DNA of 6,586 nt from Gammaproteobacteria bacterium (GCA_030632625.1 DAOVUK010000190.1:1-6586); one strand, 5' to 3'; positions 1-6,586 are shown, counted from the stretch's first letter. Notes: generated by a model not told the origin, from the sequence alone. Numbers and translations: made by a program.

Positions 1-3000
1 GTATCCATCACTTGCGAGGATTGCTCTAATAGTGCATTTAAATCGACCTGACGTGTTTTTACATCAGATAATTTTTCAGCCAGATGAGTCAGATTGTCGG
101 TAGGCAGAGCTTCAGACAAAGAGGCATTGATTGCCTGTTTTAAGTCATTTCGTAAACTGTCAAGCTCAGCAATAAATTGATGCAGCAGCGGTTGTTGATG
201 GTATTCGGTGGCACTTAATAATTGGCGCATGGCAATTTTTTCGCCGGAAGCCAATTCGCCATGATCACCGCCAGACAATGAGAAAGCATTATGACGTGAC
301 AACATCAGTGCAGCACCGGCATTGATTGTGTGTTCCTGCAAAAGGCGTTCAATGGTGGCTGATGACGTATCAGGCGTTTGCTGCCATATTTTCCATTGCT
401 GCTTTAATTGACAGTTTGAACTAAATTGATAGTTTGAACTAAATTGATAGTTTGAGCTAAACGAGTCTTCAGCAGCATGAGTTAAGGCACTGCTTTGATT
501 TTGCTCAGCGTCACTATTCTGCTGCCCGGCTTGAGTGATCGAATCACACAGTTCTACACAAAGACCACAGCCTTTGCAGCTGTCAGGATTAATAATCAGA
601 CTAAATAATTCACCACTATCATTTTGTCTCTTTTCTTGCGAATAAAACAATAGTTCTGTGGTCACAACAGGTAGATCGGCTATGGCCAGGTGGACCTTTT
701 CAAAATCAGTTTCGATATTCAGCATGCGTTCTTCAGGCAGGCCTGATTTTTCTTTGAACCAGTCAAAAGCATCACTGATTAATTCACCGGCATTATTCGC
801 TTCGATTTCATTATTTCGACAGCGTTTTGCCATTCGCGAAGCCAGTTTAGCAGTGACACTGCGCAGCGCATCTGCCCCGGTCATGTTAATACCTGTTTCA
901 ATTAATGCTTTGGGTGTGATTGCAACAACCGCAATGGCACTATCAGGACAGTTTGCCCAGCATGCACCACAGGCGGTACATTTTTGCGGATTAAACACCG
1001 GGACATCAAAATCAGCGCCATTAATGGTATGACGATGGCGGCTCATATCATTAAATGTAGCGCTTAAAGAAGGTATTGTACCCGTAGCAAGATAAGGGTC
1101 TGCCGTTAGCTGATCGGACTCATCCGCTTGCAATAAAACACCGACCTGATCCCAAAAACGGGGTAAACTATCATATGATTCACTTGCCTGACCTAATTTT
1201 TTGACCATCTCTGGTACTGCAGATATTGTTAACTGTGTATTGGCAGTTTTAACCGAGTCTGATAACACCATTTGGTAATTGTCAAATTCGACTGAATTTT
1301 CAATAATGGCATCAAGCGTCTCTTTAAATATCTCCGTTAAGGAAGTTTTCTTTTCTTCAGAAGCAGCATTGATTAAGGATTCACGAATAGAAACGACTTT
1401 GCGCTGCTTGATATTTAACTGGTTATTATTAAGTAAGCTTGCAATCAGTGTTGCCAGAATTTTTTCCCATTGAACGTCAATCTGGATGATATCATTATCT
1501 GCCGGTGTATCAACTTTATGCAGAGTAATATTATTATCCTGAATCAGCATAATACACTCTTCCAGTATACTCTCAGATGAAAAGGAATCCGGTAAATTGT
1601 CAGTATAGATCAGCACACCATTGTCAGCTAATTGCTGACAGGCACTGAGTAAAGATTTTTCATCAGCTGATATGACCATAAAGAAATCAACCAGACTCGA
1701 ACTACCCGCATTATAGGGCTGATCTGCCTGTGTGATATAATCTGTTTGTCGCGTTGCCCATTGTTCCCATGAAGATGAAATTGAACTGCGCAGATATCCG
1801 CCTTTAAGTTTATGCAGGCTTGCTGACAGGTCCAGAGCATAAGCAATATTGTCACTGCCATCGCTCATATGGCTTATAGCAAAACTGATTGCGTTGCCGG
1901 CAGCAGAACACACAGACAATCCTTTTCCTTTTGCATTGATACCCAATTCACTAATTTGGGGGTAATAACGTACCAGAGTGTCTAACATCACCTGTCGTTT
2001 CGGGTAATCCTCTTTTGTCTTACTGCGGGCATTTCTTACATCATAGGAAACAAATGGCACACCCAGATACCTGCCCTTAGCAACGTTAGCTTTAGAAGCA
2101 ATAGATTTTGAGCCTGAATTTTTTATTTCCTGACACAATACCCATAAATCTTCCAGATTGAGAGAAACACCACCCAGACCATAAATGATTGAACGTAGTT
2201 GTGGAAAATCACTGATACCTGTGCCCTTTTCAGTGGATAATTTTTTATGTATGGCAGCACGAATTTCACGCATCAACGGCGCGTCATCGGCTAAAGGTAC
2301 AGTCATTCGTTCAAGAATAATAAGTTGCTGTGTGCTGCTTTTATTTTTTTGCAGTATGTCGATTAACTGACTGGCATTAAACGGACGTAGGCTGTGTAGA
2401 CCAATAACGCCTATATTTATTTCTTTAAGGCCCTTCAGATAAGTGCTTAAAGTTCTGACCGTTTCAATGGCACTACCCTGGGCAACAATAATTATATCGG
2501 CTTTTTTAAGACCAAATGAAGAGACGGAGGAATATTTTCGAGCAGTTAATTGAGCGTATTCAGCAAAGGCTTGTTCAAGTATATTTGCCACTAAATCTTC
2601 AAAATAAATTTCTCTTGCAGCATTACCCAGTGCATAAATTTCAGGTGTCTGCAGCGCCCCCTGTAACACAGGCTTATCCAGATCATGCCATCTGTGAACT
2701 CTATTTCTTTGTTCTGAAAATAACTGTTTTTGTGCAACCGAGGGAGAATTAATGGCTTCATCTGCAGCGCCGATAAACAACTTAACCAGTTCAGCTGAAG
2801 GCAGACGAACATCCTGTGCCGAAAGGGCTGTTTCTGTACCATCCACAACCACTATACCCGGAGTCAGTGTCAATTCTGCAACATGACGAGCGATCAAAGT
2901 AAAATCAACTGCTTGCTGAACATTTTCCGCAAATAAAACAAAACAACCGCTATCCATCAACTGATGCAGAGCATCATGACCACTGCCCGGACTATTGCTA

Positions 3001-3431
3001 TGCGTTGCAGATAAACGATTATCAAGATGAATAACTAATGGCAGACGCCGGCCAACTGCAGTTTGCAATAAGTCCTGACAGGCAGTGAGATCATGAGCAG
3101 CAAGAAAAACTGTGCTTCTATGGCCGGACAAGGTAACACCCATTGCTGAAGCCAGTGCCCCTCTGGGTGAATCAGCATATTGGATACTCAGTTTTTCATC
3201 AAACAGGTTATTCCTTACCCGTTGCTGTTCGGACAACCAGGCAAGTGCTGCACCCTGCTGCAGAAAACCGCCACCCAAAGCGGCCACTTCGGTGATACAG
3301 GCCTCAGTCACTGCAATCGCAGTATTGCCATCTAATACAGTTTCGATACCATCAGCTAATTGCCCTGCAAATTCAGGTGAACCAAAAATTTGACGGTACA
3401 GACGAATTGCAGCTTCAGTAAGGTTTAACAT
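1..3431 (-). CDS. Large PFOR/NifJ-like oxidoreductase fusion, divergent (3' partial)
   Basis: The frame is open from ATG at 3431 to the window edge, giving 1143 codons plus two bases; the C-terminus lies outside. An in-frame TAA upstream makes this ATG the natural start. Pyruvate:ferredoxin oxidoreductases cleave 2-oxoacids with TPP and CoA and pass electrons through 4Fe-4S clusters to ferredoxin. Domain order fits: POR_N about 30-235 (LDGNTAIA at 33-40, RLSATHSNSPGSGHD at 139-153, VQQAVDFTLIA at 171-181); domain II about 260-440 (ADIIIVAQGSAIETV, IGVIGLHSLRPF); a gamma-like domain about 450-690; an EKR-like linker about 740-812 (ATGTIPSLS); 4Fe-4S motifs C818, C821, C824, C828 (CTACGACWANCP) and C952, C955, C958, C962 (CKGCGLCVELC); a low-complexity linker 965-1010; and the start of a TPP-domain-like region from about 1040 (SGGDHGELASGEK). 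The catalytic signatures of domain I and the gamma domain are not recognisable (see findings), so activity is doubtful. It is the third gene of the apparent operon, 64 bases after the RnfB-like gene. PFOR-family membership is well supported; the substrate is unknown. Confidence 0.85.
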   Translation of the reverse strand, partial: MLNLTEAAIRLYRQIFGSPEFAGQLADGIETVLDGNTAIAVTEACITEVAALGGGFLQQGAALAWLSEQQRVRNNLFDEKLSIQYADSPRGALASAMGVTLSGHRSTVFLAAHDLTACQDLLQTAVGRRLPLVIHLDNRLSATHSNSPGSGHDALHQLMDSGCFVLFAENVQQAVDFTLIARHVAELTLTPGIVVVDGTETALSAQDVRLPSAELVKLFIGAADEAINSPSVAQKQLFSEQRNRVHRWHDLDKPVLQGALQTPEIYALGNAAREIYFEDLVANILEQAFAEYAQLTARKYSSVSSFGLKKADIIIVAQGSAIETVRTLSTYLKGLKEINIGVIGLHSLRPFNASQLIDILQKNKSSTQQLIILERMTVPLADDAPLMREIRAAIHKKLSTEKGTGISDFPQLRSIIYGLGGVSLNLEDLWVLCQEIKNSGSKSIASKANVAKGRYLGVPFVSYDVRNARSKTKEDYPKRQVMLDTLVRYYPQISELGINAKGKGLSVCSAAGNAISFAISHMSDGSDNIAYALDLSASLHKLKGGYLRSSISSSWEQWATRQTDYITQADQPYNAGSSSLVDFFMVISADEKSLLSACQQLADNGVLIYTDNLPDSFSSESILEECIMLIQDNNITLHKVDTPADNDIIQIDVQWEKILATLIASLLNNNQLNIKQRKVVSIRESLINAASEEKKTSLTEIFKETLDAIIENSVEFDNYQMVLSDSVKTANTQLTISAVPEMVKKLGQASESYDSLPRFWDQVGVLLQADESDQLTADPYLATGTIPSLSATFNDMSRHRHTINGADFDVPVFNPQKCTACGACWANCPDSAIAVVAITPKALIETGINMTGADALRSVTAKLASRMAKRCRNNEIEANNAGELISDAFDWFKEKSGLPEERMLNIETDFEKVHLAIADLPVVTTELLFYSQEKRQNDSGELFSLIINPDSCKGCGLCVELCDSITQAGQQNSDAEQNQSSALTHAAEDSFSSNYQFSSNYQFSSNCQLKQQWKIWQQTPDTSSATIERLLQEHTINAGAALMLSRHNAFSLSGGDHGELASGEKIAMRQLLSATEYHQQPLLHQFIAELDSLRNDLKQAINASLSEALPTDNLTHLAEKLSDVKTRQVDLNALLEQSSQVMD
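407..460 (-). repeat. Three tandem 18-bp units inside the PFOR-like gene
   Basis: Three copies lie end to end at 407-424, 425-442 and 443-460. The plus-strand unit reads attgatagtttgaactaa; the first copy has one change (c for t) and the third has one change (g for a). Because 18 is a multiple of three, the gene stays in frame and encodes FSSNYQ, FSSNYQ, FSSNCQ (residues 991-1008). It sits in the polar Ser/Gln/Asn-rich linker between the second 4Fe-4S motif and the TPP-like region, where length changes should be tolerated. The near identity of the copies suggests recent slippage expansion. Confidence 0.95.
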
Positions 3432-3450
3432 AAAATTTTTAGTTATCAGG

Positions 3451-3496
3451 TTTGTATGTTTATAAGTTTATATGTTTGTTTGTATGTTTATAAGTT
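3451..3496 (-). repeat. 18-bp direct repeat in the spacer between the RnfB-like and PFOR-like genes
   Basis: The 18-base plus-strand word tttgtatgtttataagtt occurs exactly twice, at 3451-3468 and 3479-3496, separated by ten bases that repeat part of it (tatatgtttg). The second copy touches the last base of the RnfB-like stop codon. It fills most of the 64-base spacer, which is strongly AT-rich. Read on the coding strand this gives an A-rich, G-poor leader just before the ATG at 3431, with no Shine-Dalgarno-like GGAG or GAGG. It could be a protein-binding site, an unstructured translation leader, or simply a slippage product; the sequence does not decide between these. Confidence 0.9.
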
Positions 3497-4365
3497 CAAC
3501 TGCGAGATGCAAAGCGTTTTTCTGCATTCGACTGTGCAGCAAACTGGTCTCCTTCCAGCCATTGAATCGAATTGGTAGGACAGCGATCAATTGCTTTGCG
3601 AGTAGCCTTATCTGTGCTAAAGAGACCTGATGCATAATTAACAACCGGCAGCTCATTAACCATTGTCATTAATCCAGGCGGAGCGTCTGCAACACATTTG
3701 CCACAGGCATCACAGCCCGCACTACACAAAGCTGTAACAGACTCCCCTTCTAATGGGATATTACACTGCACATAAAGCTTTTCAGCCAGTGGCCGCAACT
3801 CAAAAATATCTTTAGGACAGATATCAACACAGTCTGCACAAGCTGTGCAGTTAGCCGTATCCACCACAGGCAGACCATTGTCGTTCATATGGATCACATC
3901 AAAAGTACAGGCAACTTCACAATCACCCAAACCCAGGCATCCCCAGGAACAGCCTTTGCCGCCGCCGGAAATAACCGCAGCAGCCCGACAGCCTTCAAAG
4001 CCATGATACTCTGCAATTTGAAAAGCCTGTCCCTTACCACCGGCACATTTCAAACGTGCGACAATTTTTTCCTGCTCACCGGCATCAACACCAAGAAATT
4101 CTGAAAGGTTGTCAATATCATCTTCTGAAGCCACTGTGCAGCCGCTGGGAGTCACTTCACCAGCGACCAGTTTTATGGCAAAGGGTAAACATCCCGGTTC
4201 GCCGCAAGCACCGCAGTTTGTACCTGGCAGCAATTCCTCTGTTTCAGCAATTCTTGGATCTTCATCCACTTTAAGATAATGATAAGCAACAGCAAGAATG
4301 CCTCCGAAAAGTAATCCTAAACTGGTCATAATGACGGGTGCTGTAAGAAAATCAGTTAAGTTCAT
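3496..4365 (-). CDS. rnfB: RnfB-like membrane-anchored polyferredoxin, long type
   Basis: 289 aa, complete. ATG at 4365 is supported by an in-frame TAA 15 bases upstream and by the membrane helix that follows at once; no strong Shine-Dalgarno is visible. Residues 9-31 form one hydrophobic segment, a membrane anchor. Next comes the RnfB/PF04060-type Fe-S motif, C51, C54, C59 and C76 (CGACGEPGC then C). Further cysteines are C107, C126, C139, C143, C149 and C153, the last four within CSWGCLGLGDCEVAC. A ferredoxin motif follows, C173, C176, C179 and C183 (CTACADCVDICP), and a last group C214, C218, C221, C224 and C262. RnfB passes electrons between ferredoxin and the membrane Rnf complex. The length and cysteine layout match the long RnfB of anaerobes such as Clostridia and Thermotoga rather than the roughly 190-residue RnfB/RsxB of enteric bacteria. 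No other rnf gene is in view, so it may serve as electron partner of the flanking PFOR-like proteins rather than of a true Rnf complex. The family call is firm; the symbol is by family only. Confidence 0.87.
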   Translation of the reverse strand: MNLTDFLTAPVIMTSLGLLFGGILAVAYHYLKVDEDPRIAETEELLPGTNCGACGEPGCLPFAIKLVAGEVTPSGCTVASEDDIDNLSEFLGVDAGEQEKIVARLKCAGGKGQAFQIAEYHGFEGCRAAAVISGGGKGCSWGCLGLGDCEVACTFDVIHMNDNGLPVVDTANCTACADCVDICPKDIFELRPLAEKLYVQCNIPLEGESVTALCSAGCDACGKCVADAPPGLMTMVNELPVVNYASGLFSTDKATRKAIDRCPTNSIQWLEGDQFAAQSNAEKRFASRS

Positions 4366-4376
4366 AGCATTCGTTA

Positions 4377-4396
4377 CTTACATGATGCTTACATGA
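4377..4396 (-). repeat. Two 9-bp repeats creating start-stop ATGTAA words
   Basis: The 38-base spacer between the ferredoxin-tailed gene and the RnfB-like gene holds the plus-strand word cttacatga at 4377-4385 and again at 4388-4396. On the coding strand each copy contains ATGTAA, a start codon directly followed by a stop, and the two are in different frames. They lie just upstream of the RnfB-like ATG. The repeat is directly visible; any role in translation is speculative. Confidence 0.75.
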
Positions 4397-4403
4397 GTGA
4401 ACG

Positions 4404-6586
4404 TTAATTGTAAGTTTTCGCACGTTCGACAAGCTCATCAAGATCAGATTCATTTTTATCCCAGGGTTGTCCGGGATGTATGCAATTTGAAGGGCAGATT
4501 TCAGCCGCTTCAATCATTTGCAAATAAGTACCGGCACTCAGATCGGCAATAATGGCCTGATTGCTGTCATTGTAAACAAACATTAACGGGTTCATATCTG
4601 TACAGTCATTACAGGTTGTACACAGAGGTGAATCAATCCACGCATCTTCAAAGCTTTCCTGTTCCTCTTCAACAAGCACTTCGTCAGGCGTTTCTTCCAC
4701 CATCTCAGTCTCGTCAATAAATTCACTTTGTGCAGCGGCAGCAGATACGGGTCTGACTGCAGCACCTCCGGCAGACAAATCCATCCCCAGTAACATATCA
4801 GTTAATCGACTCATCACTTCTGCAGCAGTTTCAGTTCTAACACGTTCCAGTTCAGCATCAAATTCAGCTTTGGCCTGAGCAACCTGTTTTGCCACTTCCA
4901 TTTCAGCATCTGCCTGAAACCGAACTTCGGCATCATCAATATACTGGCTGCGAACACCTGCCATTTCCTGCAGCGTATGCCAGAAATTTAAGCGGTCCCG
5001 GCAAGCATGAATGAGAACTCTGGAAACAACCAGTTTGCGTAATACATTATCTTTATTAACACCCCAGACATAGGGTATAACAGTATCAATTTCATTCTCA
5101 GGTAAAGACAAATAGTCTGCAACAGGTAATAAATCATCGGCCTCACAGTCATCAGGCACAAGACCAAAATGGTGATTCAACCGGGGTATCAGTAACGCAT
5201 AATCAGCAAAAGTAAAATCCAGTTCAATTTCACTGAACTCACCTTTTTCGTTTTGATAGTTAAAGGTGTGCACAGGCCAGTCTTTGTCTGCTTGAGGGTT
5301 ACCACTGAAATCAACGCGTTCGGCAGCTGAATCACCAGCGCCCGGATCAACTGAGAAGGATGGATGGGCTCTTCCCTCTAATGCCGCACCAGCGACTAAC
5401 CAGGCATTTAAATCTAATTTGTCCTGATCATCCCGAATGCCCACATTAATCAGATGCAGACTGGTTCGAGTCGCATCTAATGCAGTATTCAGGTGAGATA
5501 ACAGATGTTCATGACGTGCAGCTGAAGATTGAGACACAACCGCTTGTCGATGGCTGATAGCAAAATAGCCCAGCTCGGTACGATAGCTTTGAAAAGGATC
5601 TTCATCTACCCCGATACCAGGGTTATTATGTGCCTGAACACGAGCAATAATATTAACAGGTCTGCCGGAATTGAGCAGGTGTGAAAAAGACACCATACTT
5701 TCATGGGCCAGACGATCAGATGATTCTAATATAATAACAGAGGGAACCAGGGTGAGTTCTTTCTTAGAAAAAGCTTCCCAGTTAAAGTTATTGAACCAGG
5801 GGTCATGAATATTTTCATCATATAGATGGTCAATTTCCAATTTAGCAATACGTGCCGCAGCAAATACTTTTGCCAGTTGCTGGGCTTCCTGATCAAAAAC
5901 TTCCGTTGCTCTTATGCAGGGCTCCTCATGATGTTCTGTGGCAAAACAGGCACTTTGATTTAAGACTTTATCCAGTGAATAATTTGCGTGAATAATATGA
6001 ACTAATACTTCTTTTTCTTTAAATTTCTGTAATACAGCCACTGCATCCTGAATTCTTTCACGACGAGATGCTGACATGGAGAGAGAACCAGAAGAGTGCT
6101 TTACCACTTTAGACAAAGATTCTGTATTAAAGAATTGATTAGAAGATATATTTGATTTTAAAGAATTTGAAGATTTTGCTGCATCTTGTTTAGTATCATC
6201 AACATCCAGTAAAGTCTGCAATTTCTGGATGTATTGTACGCTCTCTTTTTTAAATAAGGTTAATTGTGGTATCACTTTAGAACGTATTAAATGCATGAGT
6301 AAATGTAATGCAGGAAAACGCCCATACGCTAACAACAAACCGTCTTCAGGCGTTGCTGCAAGCAGTTTATCCATATCAGCCTGCAGACGTTCCCGATAAT
6401 TTTCATCCAGATGCAGATGCTCGGTTAAAGCCTGACAGGCATCTGACATCAATGCTTTAATCGCTATCGGGCCTTCAACTTTATTGGCCTTTTCACCTAA
6501 GTAACGTTCAATCCAGGGTAAATTATCTTTTAACACAATCGCACTGGCCTGATCGGCTGCAAAAGCTTCTATGGTTTTATGCAAAA
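4404..6586 (-). CDS. PFOR-like pyrophosphate-domain protein with C-terminal ferredoxin (5' partial)
   Basis: The frame is open to the window edge. The first possible start is a TTG two bases from the edge, with no ribosome site visible, so the N-terminus is almost certainly outside; residues are numbered from that TTG (726 aa visible). Layout: helical region 1-130; Ser/Asn/Lys-rich linker 131-172; region 175-280 with DPWF (261-264); residues 281-385 resembling the PFOR C-terminal TPP-binding domain, with LNSGRPVNI (304-312) and LGYFAISH (338-345) where PFOR has LASGRNVNV and LGxMAMSY; a domain containing FSGNPQ, DWPVHTF and FTFADYA (about 400-545); a charged helix likely to form a coiled coil (550-595); an Ala-rich then very acidic linker (605-650); and a single-cluster ferredoxin with C655, C658, C661 and C697. 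The GDG motif for Mg-TPP is not present; ESSDR stands there. Presumably a cytoplasmic electron carrier or scaffold working with the two downstream genes. The family assignment of the middle part is by eye and uncertain; the ferredoxin is clear. Confidence 0.72.
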   Translation of the reverse strand, partial: LHKTIEAFAADQASAIVLKDNLPWIERYLGEKANKVEGPIAIKALMSDACQALTEHLHLDENYRERLQADMDKLLAATPEDGLLLAYGRFPALHLLMHLIRSKVIPQLTLFKKESVQYIQKLQTLLDVDDTKQDAAKSSNSLKSNISSNQFFNTESLSKVVKHSSGSLSMSASRRERIQDAVAVLQKFKEKEVLVHIIHANYSLDKVLNQSACFATEHHEEPCIRATEVFDQEAQQLAKVFAAARIAKLEIDHLYDENIHDPWFNNFNWEAFSKKELTLVPSVIILESSDRLAHESMVSFSHLLNSGRPVNIIARVQAHNNPGIGVDEDPFQSYRTELGYFAISHRQAVVSQSSAARHEHLLSHLNTALDATRTSLHLINVGIRDDQDKLDLNAWLVAGAALEGRAHPSFSVDPGAGDSAAERVDFSGNPQADKDWPVHTFNYQNEKGEFSEIELDFTFADYALLIPRLNHHFGLVPDDCEADDLLPVADYLSLPENEIDTVIPYVWGVNKDNVLRKLVVSRVLIHACRDRLNFWHTLQEMAGVRSQYIDDAEVRFQADAEMEVAKQVAQAKAEFDAELERVRTETAAEVMSRLTDMLLGMDLSAGGAAVRPVSAAAAQSEFIDETEMVEETPDEVLVEEEQESFEDAWIDSPLCTTCNDCTDMNPLMFVYNDSNQAIIADLSAGTYLQMIEAAEICPSNCIHPGQPWDKNESDLDELVERAKTYN

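Noticed and set aside
407..460. CRISPR-like array
   Set aside because: The units are directly adjacent with no spacers and keep the reading frame, so this is a coding tandem repeat.
658..1032. 124-residue plus-strand open frame
   Set aside because: It lies opposite the first 4Fe-4S region of the PFOR-like gene, has a Ser/Ala/Arg-rich composition with no recognisable domain, and is explained as the antisense shadow of that gene.
1628..1861. 77-residue minus-strand frame inside the large gene
   Set aside because: It is a shifted frame of the same strand within the uninterrupted PFOR-like coding sequence. I checked whether it marked a frameshift, but the main frame reads through without a stop.
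2591..2848. 85-residue minus-strand frame, possible frameshift marker
   Set aside because: The main frame is continuous here and encodes a sensible domain II region, so this is only an alternative-frame shadow.
3112..3393. 93-residue plus-strand open frame
   Set aside because: Antisense to the well-supported N-terminal domain of the PFOR-like gene; no motif and no independent start signal.
6582..6584. TTG as the true start of the first gene
   Set aside because: It lies two bases from the edge with the frame open beyond it, so it cannot be distinguished from an internal Leu codon. The gene is treated as 5' partial.

Overview
The window carries three protein genes, all on the minus strand and packed head to tail like an operon. 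In transcription order (high to low coordinates) they are: a large gene whose 5' end lies outside the window (6586 to 4404), a long-type RnfB-like iron-sulfur protein (4365 to 3496), and a very large gene resembling pyruvate/2-oxoacid:ferredoxin oxidoreductase (PFOR/NifJ) whose 3' end runs off the window at position 1 (start 3431). The spacers are only 38 and 64 bases. There are no tRNA or rRNA genes, insertion sequences or CRISPR arrays, and no gene-free stretch longer than 64 bases. The organism looks like a bacterium with moderate, slightly AT-leaning composition, plausibly a gammaproteobacterium, but the sequence alone does not fix the lineage.

All three proteins belong to electron-transfer families. 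The 3431 gene follows the PFOR domain order: pyrimidine-binding domain, CoA-binding-like domain II, gamma domain, EKR-like linker, two 4Fe-4S motifs, then the beginning of a TPP-binding domain. The 6586 gene looks like a divergent PFOR TPP-binding (pyrophosphate) domain, followed by a DWPV-containing domain, a coiled coil, an acidic linker and a single-cluster ferredoxin at the C-terminus. The RnfB-like protein has one membrane helix and many cysteines for several 4Fe-4S clusters.

The main surprise is that the PFOR fold is preserved while its catalytic signatures are not. By eye, the YPITP motif, the catalytic Glu, the gamma-domain glycine motif, the CAGCGE motif and the TPP-Mg GDG motif are all absent or replaced, whereas the Fe-S cysteine motifs are intact. 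My reading is a PFOR-derived electron-transfer complex, attached to the membrane through an RnfB-like subunit, that has either lost the TPP chemistry or become very divergent. That is an inference. The missing ends of both large genes and a profile alignment are needed to test it.
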